Shown here: in pieces, positions 35,839 through 46,500 of the stretch
Layout of the letters: each line of letters begins with the position of its first letter
Position numbering within the stretch: position 1 is the first letter of the stretch
NCBI RefSeq assembly: GCF_014204625.1
Contig: NZ_JACHLU010000009.1
Location: 62,001-126,000, forward strand
Reading direction: 5' to 3'
Source of the DNA: Gillisella vitis
GTDB lineage: Bacteria; Pseudomonadota; Alphaproteobacteria; Rhizobiales; Rhizobiaceae
DNA length: 64,000 nucleotides
Translations under genes and position numbers: made by a program
The notes under the pieces: model-generated
The model's input: only the letters and a program-made list of their open reading frames with translations
Databases searched by the model: none
Told to the model about the DNA's origin: nothing

Positions 35839-37826
35839 TCTGCCGCCACCACTTGTTTTGCCTGCACAGACGGGCTTTTGCGCCGCGGTGCGCCCACGCG
35901 CAGGCGTCTGTCGCTCAGCGAGACAAAGCCGCCCACCATCATCACCAGCGCACCACCCCAGATACAGAGAATGAACGGCTTCCACCAGATACGCACCACC
36001 ATGCCGCCGCCCTCCATCGGATCACCCAGCGACACATAGAGCTGGCTGAACCCGAAGGTCAGAATACCGGCTTCCGTGGTCGGCATCCGGCGTGCGGTGT
36101 AAAGACGTTTGGATGACCAGACATCGGCTGCCACAACGCCTGCCTTGCGAACGGTAAAGTGGCCGCGATCCTCGGTGTAATTCGGCCCTTTGCCAGAGCG
36201 CAAACCATCATAGGTCAGCGCATAGCCACCAGCTTCCGTGGTCATTCCAGGGGTCATTTCCACCACTTTTTCGCTCTGGAACGTGGTGACGGCAACAATG
36301 CCCAACACCGTCACACCAAAGCCAAAATGCGCCAGTGCCGTGCCAAAGGCCGAGCGTGGCAGGCCAATCAACCGCCGAAACGCAACGGATGCAGTCTGCT
36401 TGCCAAAAGCAGCCCGATACCACAGATCGGCCACCGCCCCGAACATGATGAAAAAGCCAGCAGCAAGGCCGAGAACCGCCATCACCGGCCCGCCATTTTC
36501 AATGTAATAGAGCGCAAGCCCCGCCAGAAACGCCAGCACTGCCGCCAGATAGAGCCGCTGCAAGGCCCCCAGCAGATCACCGCGTTTCCATGCCATCATC
36601 GGGCCAAACGGAATGGCCACAATCAGCGGAACCATCAACAGGCCAAAGGTGAGGTTGAAAAACGGCGCACCCACCGAAATCTTGTCCCCGGTCAGGGTTT
36701 CCAGCAGCAGCGGATAGAGCGTGCCGATCAACACCGTCGCAGTGGACACCGTCAGAATGAGATTGTTCAGCACCAGCGCGCCTTCGCGCGAGATCGGCTG
36801 AAACAGCCCGCCGGTTTTCAGCATCGGTGCCCGCAGCATGAACAGAAACAGCGCGCCGCCAATGAAGAAAATCAGAATACAGAGAATGAAAATCCCACGG
36901 CTTGGATCGGTGGCAAAAGCATGAACCGAGGTCAACACACCAGAGCGCACAAGGAACGTGCCCAGCAGTGACAGCGAGAAGGTCAAAATCGCCAGCAACA
37001 CCGTCCAGATTTTCAGCGCATCGCGCTTTTCCATCACCAGAGCTGAATGCAAAAGTGCGGTTCCGGCCAGCCACGGCATGAACGAGGCGTTTTCCACCGG
37101 ATCCCAGAACCACCAGCCCCCCCAGCCCAGCTCATAATAAGCCCAGTAAGACCCCATGGCGATGCCAGCGGTAAGAAAGGTCCAGGCAGCCAGCGTCCAT
37201 GGCCGCACCCAGCGCGCCCAGGCGGCATCAATGCGGCCATCTATCAGGGCCGCAATGGCAAAGGAAAAACACACGGAAAAGCCGACATAGCCCAGATAAA
37301 GCAGCGGCGGATGAATGGCCAGGCCCGGGTCTTGCAACACCGGATTGAGGTCTTGCCCTTCAGCAGGTGCCGGAAACAGTCGAACAAACGGATTGGAGGT
37401 AAACAGAATGAACAGCAGAAACGCCGTGGTAACCCACGCCTGCACAGCCAGCACATTGGCGCGCAAGCGATCTGGCAGATTACGCCCAAACAGCGCCACC
37501 ATGGCGCTAAACAGCGTCAGAATCAGCAACCACAGCATCATCGAGCCTTCGTGATTGCCCCAGACACCAGCAAAGCGATAGACCGCAGGCATCAGCGAGT
37601 GGGAATTCTGATAGACATTCAGCAGCGAAAAATCCGACACCAGATAGGCATAGGCCAAAACCCCAAAGGCCAGCGCCACCAGCAAAAACAGCATATAGGT
37701 GCCATTCACCGCCGTCTGCATCAACGCCGTATCGCCACGCCTTGCACCGATCACTGGCAAAATCGACACAATCAGGGCTGCCGCCAGCGCCAGAACCAGA
37801 GCGTAATGGCCAATTTCAATGATCAT
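35835..37826 (-). CDS. ccmF: Heme lyase subunit CcmF (CycK)
   Basis: 663 aa, the usual length, with about 15 membrane helices. The WWD heme-handling motif [15 protein letters not shown] lies near 232-246, and the conserved His-containing periplasmic loops flank it ([19 protein letters not shown]). With CcmH and CcmI it transfers heme from CcmE to apocytochrome c. ATG 37826 overlaps the ccmE stop (ATGA); the longer frame to 37850 is inside ccmE. Confidence 0.96.
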   Translation of the reverse strand: MIIEIGHYALVLALAAALIVSILPVIGARRGDTALMQTAVNGTYMLFLLVALAFGVLAYAYLVSDFSLLNVYQNSHSLMPAVYRFAGVWGNHEGSMMLWLLILTLFSAMVALFGRNLPDRLRANVLAVQAWVTTAFLLFILFTSNPFVRLFPAPAEGQDLNPVLQDPGLAIHPPLLYLGYVGFSVCFSFAIAALIDGRIDAAWARWVRPWTLAAWTFLTAGIAMGSYWAYYELGWGGWWFWDPVENASFMPWLAGTALLHSALVMEKRDALKIWTVLLAILTFSLSLLGTFLVRSGVLTSVHAFATDPSRGIFILCILIFFIGGALFLFMLRAPMLKTGGLFQPISREGALVLNNLILTVSTATVLIGTLYPLLLETLTGDKISVGAPFFNLTFGLLMVPLIVAIPFGPMMAWKRGDLLGALQRLYLAAVLAFLAGLALYYIENGGPVMAVLGLAAGFFIMFGAVADLWYRAAFGKQTASVAFRRLIGLPRSAFGTALAHFGFGVTVLGIVAVTTFQSEKVVEMTPGMTTEAGGYALTYDGLRSGKGPNYTEDRGHFTVRKAGVVAADVWSSKRLYTARRMPTTEAGILTFGFSQLYVSLGDPMEGGGMVVRIWWKPFILCIWGGALVMMVGGFVSLSDRRLRVGAPRRKSPSVQAKQVVAAE

Positions 37827-38272
37827 TTCGCAGGTTCCTCTTCTTTCCACACGCCGTCTTTTTTCAAACGGTCGGCCACGTCTTTCGGCATGTATTTTTC
37901 ATCATGCTTGGCCAAAACCGTATCGGCATCAAACAGGCCGCCACCCTGGGCAAATGTGCCCTCGGTCACCACGCCCTGCCCTTCGCGGAACAGATCGGGC
38001 AGAATGCCGGTATAAGTCACCGGCACGGTGGCGGTACCATCGGTGACAGCAAAGGTCATGGTGCTGCCATTGCCGCGCTTCACCGAGCCTTCCGCCACCA
38101 ATCCCCCCAGACGAATCCGTGTTCCCGGCCCCACCGGCGACTTCGCCAGATCAGCGGGCATGTAGAAGTAGGCAACCGATTGACCAAAAGCGAACAGAAT
38201 CAGCAGAACAGCCGCCATGATAAAGCTGAGGCCCCCGGCAATCACCGCAAGGCGTTTCTGTTTGCGTGTCAT
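37823..38272 (-). CDS. ccmE: Heme chaperone CcmE (CycJ)
   Basis: 149 aa. A short cytoplasmic N-terminus ([14 protein letters not shown]) and a membrane helix (about 8-30) precede the periplasmic beta-barrel with [11 protein letters not shown] and the heme-binding motif [10 protein letters not shown] (His and Tyr in HxxxY). It binds heme covalently and passes it to CcmF. Its start overlaps the ccmI stop (ATGA). Confidence 0.96.
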   Translation of the reverse strand: MTRKQKRLAVIAGGLSFIMAAVLLILFAFGQSVAYFYMPADLAKSPVGPGTRIRLGGLVAEGSVKRGNGSTMTFAVTDGTATVPVTYTGILPDLFREGQGVVTEGTFAQGGGLFDADTVLAKHDEKYMPKDVADRLKKDGVWKEEEPAK

Positions 38273-39396
38273 TTCAGCGCCTCCTCCACCGGCAGGCCCA
38301 GCGCTTTGGCAGCCTCCAGCAATTGCCTGCCTTGTGCGCTTTCAGCCGGGAAGGATGTGAGCGCGGTTTTCAGCGCCTCCAGCGCCTTGGCCTGTTCTTT
38401 CAGCATGGTATAGGAGCGCACCAGCCGCATCCAGCCTTCAAAATTATGCGGATCAGCCTTCAGCTTTTCATCAAGACTTGCCACCATGCCCGCAATCATC
38501 TGTTGGCGGTCGCCCTCTGACATGGATTGCGCCGCCGCAACCGCTGCCGCATCGGGATTGCCGGGCGGTGCCACGGCTGCACCACCATTCTGGTCAATAT
38601 GCCGCGCCACCAGCGGCTGCCATGGCGCATCCGCCGGTGATTTTGCGGCAATCGCCTTGAAGGCAGCCAGCGCCTCATCCCGCTTGCCGGATTGCTCAAG
38701 CGCCAGCGCAAGATAATACTCTGCCCGAGGATTGTCTGGCTGCATGGCAACAGAACGCTGAAACAAATCGCGGGCATCATCGGTGATGACACCCTCACCT
38801 TGCGATATTATCACCTCGGCCAAGCCGTTCAGCCGCTCCGGCGTTTCACCATTGAGGCGAATGGCATTCTGAAAGGCCAGTTGCGCATCCCCAAGACGGT
38901 TTTGCCGCAGATAAATCGGGGCCAGAACATCCCAACCCGCGCCATCCTCCGGGTTTGCCATCAAATGGCGCTCGGCCTTGGCAATCAGCAGGTTGATGTC
39001 ATTGCCCGGCTGCGCCAGCCGCGCCGCCAAGGGCTGCGACGGGACACCCGGACTGCCAAGCAACAGATACAGCCCCAGCCCAAGAGCTGGCACCAGCACC
39101 ACAATCAAGCCTTGCGCCAGAATATGGCGCGACGGCTGCCCGGCGCGCAAAACGGCACTGGCGCTCTCTACTGATAGCAATCTGCGGGCAATTTCAGCGC
39201 GGGCATACTCTGCCTCCTGCGCAGAAATCAGCGCGGCGGCTTTGTCGCGCTCCAGCTCTTGCAACTGGTCACGATAGACGGCCATGGCCCCATCGCGGGC
39301 CTGCACTTCGGCACGCGGTCCACGGCCCATCAAAGGCCGCAGAAAACTTGCAGCCACAGCAAAGGTCAAAAGGGCAATAACAATCCAGAACAGCAT
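38269..39396 (-). CDS. ccmI: Cytochrome c maturation protein CcmI (CycH)
   Basis: 375 aa. Two N-terminal membrane helices (about 2-18 and 93-113) enclose a cytoplasmic coiled-coil stretch ([20 protein letters not shown]). The periplasmic part carries TPR repeats (about 140-260 and 315-370) that hold apocytochrome c for the heme lyase. I chose ATG 39396 because the protein then begins at the first helix ([10 protein letters not shown]). It is the first gene of the ccm operon. Confidence 0.93.
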   Translation of the reverse strand: MLFWIVIALLTFAVAASFLRPLMGRGPRAEVQARDGAMAVYRDQLQELERDKAAALISAQEAEYARAEIARRLLSVESASAVLRAGQPSRHILAQGLIVVLVPALGLGLYLLLGSPGVPSQPLAARLAQPGNDINLLIAKAERHLMANPEDGAGWDVLAPIYLRQNRLGDAQLAFQNAIRLNGETPERLNGLAEVIISQGEGVITDDARDLFQRSVAMQPDNPRAEYYLALALEQSGKRDEALAAFKAIAAKSPADAPWQPLVARHIDQNGGAAVAPPGNPDAAAVAAAQSMSEGDRQQMIAGMVASLDEKLKADPHNFEGWMRLVRSYTMLKEQAKALEALKTALTSFPAESAQGRQLLEAAKALGLPVEEALK

Positions 39397-39514
39397 AGGG
39401 TCCAATGACTTTATCCAGAGACGCAATTCACACGGCACGCATAACCAGTATCCATGCCGCGCTCCTTGACATAGAGCAATTCACAATTGACCCGACACGC
39501 CGCTTATCCGAGTT

Positions 39515-39937
39515 TCAGTTCAGCAGGATCCACGTGCCATCATCATTGCGGCAGGCCGCACCGCGGGCCTGATAGGTTTTGCCGTCCATGATAACGCTGT
39601 GCCTGTACTGGCGACAATTCTGATTGCCCACCTGATAGGGTGCCGCTGCCACAACCTCGCCTGCCGCATCATCATCGCGCCACGTCACCTTTTGCCCGGA
39701 TGGCGACGTTTCCAATGCCCGGTATTCCGCTTCCAGCGCCCGCTGTTTTTGCGCGTTCGACAAATCAGCACCAGAAAGAGAAACAACGCCCCCTTGCAAA
39801 GCGCTGATGTAGACGGATGCCGCCGAAGACGCCCCAAACAATCCACTGCGCGCACCACCCGGCTGTGTTGTCTGACAGGATGCCAGGGCGAAGACGCAAA
39901 CAAGAAGTGTGGCGAGGTCTGTTTTTGAAATCATCAT
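39515..39937 (-). CDS. Small surface-antigen-like lipoprotein
   Basis: 140 aa. A lipoprotein signal ends in ALASC (lipobox Cys about 20). The C-terminal part (QNCRQYRHSVIMDGKTYQARGAACRNDDGTW) resembles the rhizobial/rickettsial 17-kDa surface antigen-type lipoproteins, with two conserved cysteines. Location in the outer membrane and function are inferred. ATG 39937 is the first Met before the signal; the frame is open to 39985. Confidence 0.75.
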   Translation of the reverse strand: MMISKTDLATLLVCVFALASCQTTQPGGARSGLFGASSAASVYISALQGGVVSLSGADLSNAQKQRALEAEYRALETSPSGQKVTWRDDDAAGEVVAAAPYQVGNQNCRQYRHSVIMDGKTYQARGAACRNDDGTWILLN

Positions 39938-40255
39938 GGCCTGTGGGTTTAGCCTCTCATGTTCATCATCCATGCAACCACTCACAGTCCTGAGTGAGCA
40001 TTCAATGGCATAAGCAAGAAACTGTAATACTTTATATCTATTACATAATTTCTCACAAAACCAGTTCAGCCCGTGCCACTATGCACGGAAACATCCCATT
40101 ATGTTAAGCCCGAGCCGGCATGAATTTGCAAGCGGGGATTTCAACGTCATCACCCCAAGAATCTGCCAGCGTCAGCGTGAACCAGACAGACTCTCGCTCT
40201 TGTTTTGCCGCATGTACGTTATCGTTTCATTGGGGACAATGAAACGCGACATGCT
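39938..40255. other. Intergenic region with decayed repeat pieces
   Basis: A 318-bp gap with no gene. It holds a half copy of the TGCATAATT palindrome (ttacataatttctcac, about 40041) and the hairpin half of the 102-bp repeat (gcatgtacg ... gacatgc, 40210-40254, with cgtttcattg / caatgaaacg arms). The latter directly abuts the MITE that starts at 40256. Confidence 0.6.
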
Positions 40256-40422
40256 TTAACAGGCTGCTGAAAAAGTCAGGTGGAGCTGAAAATGAGGATG
40301 TTTTGGGGAGAAAAGTGCCAAAAAACGGCGCATATACCTCATATGTAACGCTTTTTTGGCGCTTTTCGATCACCGAAACAGACCATTTTCAGCCCGCCTC
40401 GAGTTTTTCAGCAGCCTGTTAA
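40256..40422 (+). mobile_element. 167-bp MITE, copy 1
   Basis: A non-coding element with perfect terminal inverted repeats (ttaacaggctgctgaaaaa / its complement) and TTAA at both ends, which may be a TA or TTAA target duplication. Internally it holds a long imperfect palindrome. Further copies are at 56377-56544 (same orientation) and 63472-63639 (opposite). It ends exactly in the stop codon of the feuQ-like gene. No transposase is encoded, so an IS of the same ends elsewhere must mobilise it. Confidence 0.85.
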
Positions 40423-41822
40423 ACAACGTCGCGTGAAATGCCGGGCAGCACAAGGCGGGCCAGCAAACCACCCTTGAACCCGCGCGACAGCCCCAGCTTT
40501 CCCTGATATTCCGAGGTGATTTCCTTGACAATGGACAGGCCAAGACCCGTTCCGGGCTTGCTTTCATCCAGTCTGCGGCCACGTTTCAACGCTTCCCCGA
40601 TCTGATCAGGGGCCAGACCCGGCCCATCATCTTCCACAATAACTTCCAGCCATGTCTTGCGGGTTGGATCAACCCCCGCCTCACCGGCGGGTGCCACCCT
40701 TGCCGTCACAATCACGGTTGATTCGCTATAGCGGGCAGCGTTTTCCAAAAGATTGCCAAGTGTTTCCTCAAAATCCTGGCTTTCCATTGCCAGGGTCAGC
40801 CCAATCCCTTCGATATGCAGATCAAACTGCTTGTCAGGGTTCAGCTTGCGCATCACCCGCACAAGCCGCTCCAGCACCGGCTCAACCTCGGTGCGCGACA
40901 GAATGGATTCACGCTGGGCAGCAATGCGAGCACGGTTCAGATAGGAGCTGACCTGATTCTGCATGGCGCTGGCCTGCACCTTGATCACCTCGTCATGGGG
41001 CGCATGAACCGCCCGCGCCTCGTTCAGCAACACCGCAATCGGGGTTTTCAAGGAGTGGGCCAGATTGCCCACCTGCATTCGGGCACGCTCGACCAGACGG
41101 CGATTGCTATCAATCAAGGCATTGATTTCATTGGCGAGAGGCTCAATTTCGCGGGGAAACTCCCCCTCGATCCGCTCGGCCTCGCCACCGCGAATACGCT
41201 CCAGCGCCCGCCGCGCCCGATCCAGCGGCTTGAGACCAAACACAATGGTAACGGCATTGACCAGCAGACCACCAAAACCAAAAGCCGCCAGAACAGCATA
41301 GAGCCTGCGCGAAAAGGCGGTGATTTCGTCTTCCACCACTTTCAGATTGCCCGAGACGCGAAAGCGGGCCGCACGGCCGGATTCGTCAAGAATCACTTCG
41401 GTTTCAGCAATCCGCAAACGATTGCCGAAACTGTCAGTCATGCCGTAAAAACGCTCATAATTCTGGTCAAACGGACTTTCTTCAAAACTCGGCACCGGCA
41501 GATTGGTCAACCCCAGCGAGGTCGAGGCCAAGGGGGCCGCATTGAAACTGCCCAGCGGCTCCACCAGCCAGTACCAGCCGGTTCCGGGCTGCGAAAACCG
41601 CAGATCGCCCAGCGCCGGGCTGCCGCTCAGGCTTTCACCATCGCCCACCGAGACCGAATTGACCACATTGTAAAGCTGCGCCCGCAACAGATCATTGAAA
41701 GAGCGCTCGGCTCCGGCGCGATAGAGCGCTGAAATGACCAGAGCCATGGTCACCAGCGCAATCACATACCAGAGGGTAGCAAACAACAAAACGCGGAAGG
41801 TGAGTGACTTGACCTTGAACAC
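40419..41822 (-). CDS. feuQ: Sensor histidine kinase, FeuQ-like
   Basis: 467 aa. Helices at about 10-32 and 178-198 enclose a periplasmic region of 145 residues. A short HAMP-like linker precedes the HisKA motif VGNLAHSLKTPIAVLLNEA and the ATPase domain (NLLENAARYSES, DDGPGLAPDQ, GTGLGLSIV). It is the PhoQ-type kinase partner of the regulator upstream. The last residues (ISRDVV) run up to a TAA supplied by the MITE, so the original 3' end may have been altered. In Sinorhizobium the FeuP/FeuQ pair controls cyclic glucan export; assignment here rests on family and gene order. Confidence 0.82.
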   Translation of the reverse strand: MFKVKSLTFRVLLFATLWYVIALVTMALVISALYRAGAERSFNDLLRAQLYNVVNSVSVGDGESLSGSPALGDLRFSQPGTGWYWLVEPLGSFNAAPLASTSLGLTNLPVPSFEESPFDQNYERFYGMTDSFGNRLRIAETEVILDESGRAARFRVSGNLKVVEDEITAFSRRLYAVLAAFGFGGLLVNAVTIVFGLKPLDRARRALERIRGGEAERIEGEFPREIEPLANEINALIDSNRRLVERARMQVGNLAHSLKTPIAVLLNEARAVHAPHDEVIKVQASAMQNQVSSYLNRARIAAQRESILSRTEVEPVLERLVRVMRKLNPDKQFDLHIEGIGLTLAMESQDFEETLGNLLENAARYSESTVIVTARVAPAGEAGVDPTRKTWLEVIVEDDGPGLAPDQIGEALKRGRRLDESKPGTGLGLSIVKEITSEYQGKLGLSRGFKGGLLARLVLPGISRDVV

Positions 41823-41888
41823 CTAAGCAGACTCTCAATGGCAGGCCAACGCTTCACCTGCTTAGTTTTGATTTTAACGCAGGCTCTC

Positions 41889-41919
41889 GTCGGAAAACCA
41901 GTTTCCACTTTTCCCTGAC
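41889..41919. repeat. REP-like palindrome between feuP and feuQ
   Basis: An imperfect palindrome gtcggaaaaccagtttccac ... ccctgac in the 102-bp gap between the two genes. It is the same family as 33611-33645. It could stabilise or attenuate the operon transcript. Confidence 0.55.
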
Positions 41920-41924
41920 AAACT

Positions 41925-42599
41925 CTAGCCCTCGACACTGTCAGGCGCTTTGATGCGATAGCCAAGCCCGCGCACGGTCTCGATCATGTCCAGCCCGATT
42001 TTCTTGCGCAGCCGCCCGACAAACACTTCGATGGTGTTGGAATCGCGATCAAAATCCTGATCATACATATGCTCGACCAGCTCGGTACGCGACACCACCT
42101 CACCCATGTGATGCATCAGATAGGACAGCAGACGAAACTCATGCGACGTGAGCTTCAGCGCCTTGCCGGACACGGTCACTTTCGAGCTTTTGGTATCCAG
42201 CCGCACCGGACCACAGGCAATTTCAGAGGAGGCGTGGCCCGCCGCCCGGCGGATCAGGGCACGAATCCGCGCCAGAACCTCTTCCACATGGAAAGGCTTG
42301 GTGACATAATCATCGGCACCGGCATCAATACCGGAAACCTTGTCGCTCCAGCGATCACGCGCTGTCAGAATCAGCACCGGCATGGCGCGGCCAGCCGAGC
42401 GCCATTTTTCCAGCACGGTAATGCCATCCATGTTCGGCAAGCCAATATCCAGAATCACGGCATCATAGGGCTCGGTATCGCCCAGATAGTGACCTTCCTC
42501 ACCATCCATGGCCTGATCGACCACGTAGCCGGCTTCCTGAAGCGCCTCGACGAGCTGCCTGTTGAGATTGACATCGTCCTCGACGACGAGAATGCGCAT
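41925..42599 (-). CDS. feuP: OmpR-family response regulator, FeuP-like
   Basis: 224 aa. Receiver domain with EDD at 7-9, phospho-acceptor Asp51 (VILDIGLPNMDG) and Lys in VTKPFHVEE; winged-helix domain from about 125 (LTSHEFRLLSYLMHH, VFVGRLRKKIG, VRGLGYRI). It is PhoP-like in length and motifs, as FeuP of rhizobia. A small periplasmic protein gene precedes it and its kinase follows. Confidence 0.88.
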   Translation of the reverse strand: MRILVVEDDVNLNRQLVEALQEAGYVVDQAMDGEEGHYLGDTEPYDAVILDIGLPNMDGITVLEKWRSAGRAMPVLILTARDRWSDKVSGIDAGADDYVTKPFHVEEVLARIRALIRRAAGHASSEIACGPVRLDTKSSKVTVSGKALKLTSHEFRLLSYLMHHMGEVVSRTELVEHMYDQDFDRDSNTIEVFVGRLRKKIGLDMIETVRGLGYRIKAPDSVEG

Positions 42600-42639
42600 T
42601 CTTGAATTCTCCGTTTATCTGCGTGCACCATCCGCTTTA

Positions 42640-42954
42640 TCAGCGCGAGACCTGAATTGTCATCTTGCGCGGACGCGCATTATCACCCGTTCCGGGCACA
42701 AGGATCGTGATGACGCATTGATTGCCGGAAAGCCGAACCGACAAAAGCTGACCACCCGACTGATCAACCGCCCTTGCGGCGGCATTGCGGCAATCCACCC
42801 GCTGATCTGCGGGTTTGCTGGCGCTGCCATCGCCACGCTCGTTCTGGGCCTGTACAATCACCACCGGCGCATCAGGAACCGATGCAGTCGTAGCCGGCAC
42901 CGTCCAGGCTGTCAGCCCGGCTGCGATACTGCCTATGATCGATTTTGATGCCAT
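42640..42954 (-). CDS. Small periplasmic protein upstream of feuP, FeuN-like
   Basis: 104 aa. A signal peptide (cut after about residue 24, TVPATTA) leads to a small periplasmic domain with two cysteines (VDCRNAA, GNQCVIT) that may pair. It lies 40 bp before the regulator gene on the same strand. In Sinorhizobium meliloti a small periplasmic protein FeuN is encoded just upstream of feuP and restrains the FeuP/FeuQ pathway. Position, size and export fit, but I cannot align the sequences here. Confidence 0.6.
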   Translation of the reverse strand: MASKSIIGSIAAGLTAWTVPATTASVPDAPVVIVQAQNERGDGSASKPADQRVDCRNAAARAVDQSGGQLLSVRLSGNQCVITILVPGTGDNARPRKMTIQVSR

Positions 42955-43061
42955 GAACGTTTACTCTGCCGCATTCGGATTCGATGGTCAATTTTTACCC
43001 AAGAGCGGCTGAATGGCAAATGAATGCCTGGTCATGTCGTGTATGCGCCTGTTTCAAATTG

Positions 43062-43292
43062 TTACGAGATTTCAGTTTTCTGTTTTGAAACAATGGAATG
43101 GCTGGCCACAACCCGACCATAAATCGCAACAATTCCACCAATGGACCCCGCAATTGCCACCAGTCCATCAATCAACTGGCCCTGTTCAGGCACGCCCAGC
43201 TCAAACCCGCCAAGGTTTAAAATCGAGGCAACAATGGCCACCACCGCCCCCCAGACTGTCTTGGACACATACCAAGGTTTACTTTCCATCAT
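43062..43292 (-). CDS. Holin-like small membrane protein
   Basis: 76 aa. It begins MMESKPWYVSKTVWGAVVA and contains two hydrophobic helices (about 12-28 and 42-59) separated by a short acidic loop (GVPEQGQLIDG), ending with a charged tail. The KPWYxSKTVWG opening and IxGIVAIYGR segment are typical of small phage-derived proteins annotated as holins in rhizobia. AAGGAG lies six bases before ATG 43292. It lies 4 kb from the GTA cluster on the same strand, so it could serve GTA release; that is an inference. Confidence 0.6.
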   Translation of the reverse strand: MMESKPWYVSKTVWGAVVAIVASILNLGGFELGVPEQGQLIDGLVAIAGSIGGIVAIYGRVVASHSIVSKQKTEIS

Positions 43293-43539
43293 ATCTTTCT
43301 CCTTTTTTCAGATTGGCAATATCTGTGTCTTCAAGCACCACAACCTCCCACCAAAAAAAGTAGTGTGAGGACATGCCGAATATGAATTTTCCATGTTTTA
43401 GACTGTTGTTGGCGATTGCCTGAACTGCGTATTTTATGTAACAATTATAGCGTGGGCTGCGTTTCGCTAGAGACAAGCGAAACTCTATCAAAAATGACAA
43501 TATAAAACAGATAGATCGCTATATCTGAAGTAAAGTGGG

Positions 43540-43560
43540 GCAAAGACTCGCAGTCTTTGC
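43540..43560 (+). promoter_or_regulatory. Hairpin abutting the autotransporter ribosome-binding site
   Basis: A perfect inverted repeat gcaaagact-cgc-agtctttgc directly followed by AAAGGGGTAAAGG and the GTG start at 43574. Such a stem at the leader end could control translation or mRNA stability. A second inverted repeat (gtttcgct / agcgaaac) lies at about 43459-43482. Confidence 0.5.
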
Positions 43561-43573
43561 AAAGGGGTAAAGG

Positions 43574-46500
43574 GTGACTATATTTAAACTTGTGAACACT
43601 CCACTCAGGGGTGAGCTTTTGTGCGACCATCTTCGGGCGGGAGTATCACTGCAAACACTTGCAATTGCCGTTGTTGCCGGCCTTGCAAGCGCAGGCCCCG
43701 TCGCGGCTCAGTGTGATGTGACAGGTTCCGCCGTCACGTTTCAATGCGATTCGGCAGGTGTGAACATCCAGCACGACACCAGCGATGGCGGCGCGCTGAG
43801 CGTTTCGAACACGACAATCACAAGTGGATGGATCAACTATTCTGTCAGGCCCGCGGTCTCATCCGGCCCTGTGGCAATGTCGCTGAGCGTCAGCAATAGC
43901 GCGCTGACCGCCTCCGGCAATGGGGCCGTCAATGTTTCATCGCAAAACGTACCTGCGTCGATTACCGTAAACCTCGGCTCGGATGTGACCCTCAACAACA
44001 CCGGAGGCAGTGGTGGTCTTTGGGTGCGCAACGAGGTCGGCGGCAATATTCTTGTCACCAGTGGCGCCACCATCACCTCGACGGATTCCCCTGCACTGAC
44101 AGCGACAAGCAACGCCGGATCGGTGCAGATCACCAATACCGGCATTGTCACATCGACGAACGATATTGGCATTTACGCGGACGGAAGCCCCATCAATGGC
44201 ACCACCGCCGTTCCTGTCTCCGTCACCAACAGCGGCAGCGTCAATGCCTATCTGGCAGGCATCCGTGCAATCGACTATCTCGGCACGGCAACCATTGAGA
44301 ATTCTGGAGATGTCACGTCCACAACCCGTCAGGGTCTGGTGGCGTGGTCCCAGTCCGGCGACGTGTCCATCAGCAATTCCGGGTCCGTTGATGCCCTCGG
44401 CGGTATCGGCATTCAGGCTGCTGCCAATGATGGCAGCGCAACAGTCACCAATACCGGAACCGTGACCGCAGCGAGCTACGGTGTCTCTCTGGATGGCACC
44501 ACCAACAGGCTGGAAAACAACGGCTCGATTACAACAACCGGCACTGTTGCGGTCCAGACCGGCGATGGCGACAGCACGATTGTGCTGAATGGCTCGATTT
44601 CGGCAGCGTCAGCCTCCGATACGGCCATCAGCATGGGAACGGGAAACAACCGTCTCGTGCTTGCAGACACCGCATCCCTGCTGGGCAATGTGGTCAATGG
44701 CAGCAGCAGCAATACACTTGAACTCACCGGCTCTGCCACCGGCACCCTTGATGTTGGCAGTGTGAGCGACACAGGCACCTATCAGGGCTTTGGCAATCTG
44801 ATCAAATCTGGCTCCGGCCAGTGGACATTGACGGGCACCAGCAGCAGCATCACCAGTACAACGATTGAAGCCGGGACGCTGACGGGCAACACAGCAAGCC
44901 TGACCGGCGACATTGTCAACAATGCCGCACTTGTCTTTGACCAGACGACAACAGGCACCTATGCCAGCGAAATATCCGGGACAGGCTCGCTCACCAAAAT
45001 CGGCAGCGGCACGCTGATCCTGACGGGTGACAATACCTATAGTGGCGGCACGCTGATCTCAGAGGGCACGCTGCAAATCGGTGATGGCGGCACAACAGGT
45101 TCTATCCAGGGCAATGTCGTCAATAATGCCACACTGGTCTTCAACCGCTCTGGCATCTACGATTTCCCCGGCACCATTACAGGCTCCGGCGCGGTGACAA
45201 TGACCGGTGGCTCCACAGTGAATTTCACCAGCGCCGGTGGCTACACAGGTGACATCGTGATCTCCGGGTCCAGTCTGGTGCTCGCAAGTGGCGCGGTATC
45301 CAGCTCGGATTTCACCATCGCTGATGACGGCACGATTTCCGGCACTGGCACGATTGCCGGTCTCATCGTTGAATCCGGCGGAGCGGCCTCACCTGGCTAT
45401 TCACCGGGCACGCTCACCGTTACAGGCGATGTTACCTTCAATGCCGGCTCTGTCTATAATGTGGATGTCACCCCCTCGGGTGATCACGATCTTATTTCAG
45501 CCACCGGCACCGCAACGTTGCTTGGCGGCACAGTGGCTGTCAATGCCACAGCTGGCAGCTACAGCCCCAGCACAACGCTGACAATTCTGCAAGCGGCAGG
45601 CGGTGTCACAGGGACATTTTCCAATGTCACCTCCAACCTCGCATTTCTGACACCACAGCTCAGCTATGACGCAAATGACGTCTATCTGACGCTGCTTCGC
45701 AACGACATTACCTTTGCAAGTCAGGCCCTGACCAGCAATCAGAGAGCCGTTGCGGTGGTTGCGGAAACCCTCGGCTGGAACAATTCGGTCTATTCTGCCA
45801 TAGCCAATCTGGAAACCGGAGCCGCAGCCAGCGCATTCGACAGTCTTTCTGGCGAAGCATATGCCTCCGCCAGCACCGTCATGCAACAGCAATCGCTTTA
45901 TCTTCGTGAGGCGGTCAACAACAGGCTCGAACAGGCCTTCTCTCCATCCAGAGGCACTTCAGGTCCAGCCACAGCAGAACTGGCCCCCGGATTGACGCCG
46001 ACGGTCTGGATGCAGGGCTTTGGTGGCTGGAGCAATGCATGGGGCGATGGCAATGCCGCCACCATCTCCAGCGATGTCGCCGGTGTGTTTGCGGGCATGG
46101 ATGTCGCGCTGGATAACAACGGGCGTCTTGGCTTTGTCGGTGGATACAGCCGCACGCGCTTTGACGTCGCAGGCCGCAGTTCTTCCGGGACAATCGATCA
46201 TTACGACCTCGGCGTCTATGCTGGCACGCATTTCGGCGATCTCAACCTGAAGGGAGGCGTCAGCTACACCTGGCATGATGTGACAATGGGTCGAACCGTG
46301 GCCTTCTCCGGCTACAATGGCCATAATACGGCCGACTATGACGCAGGCACCACGCAGGTCTTTGGCGAGGCCGCCTATAACGTCCGCCTCAACGACGTGA
46401 CATTGCAGCCCTTCGCAGGACTTGCCTATGTTCATCTGTCCAACGATGGTTTTGCCGAGACAGGTTCATCGTCTGCGCTGTCAGGAAATATTGGCAGCAT

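Noticed and set aside
44000..45450. Repeats in the autotransporter passenger as possible CRISPR or tandem repeats
   Set aside because: They are degenerate protein-level beta-strand repeats without constant DNA repeats or spacers.
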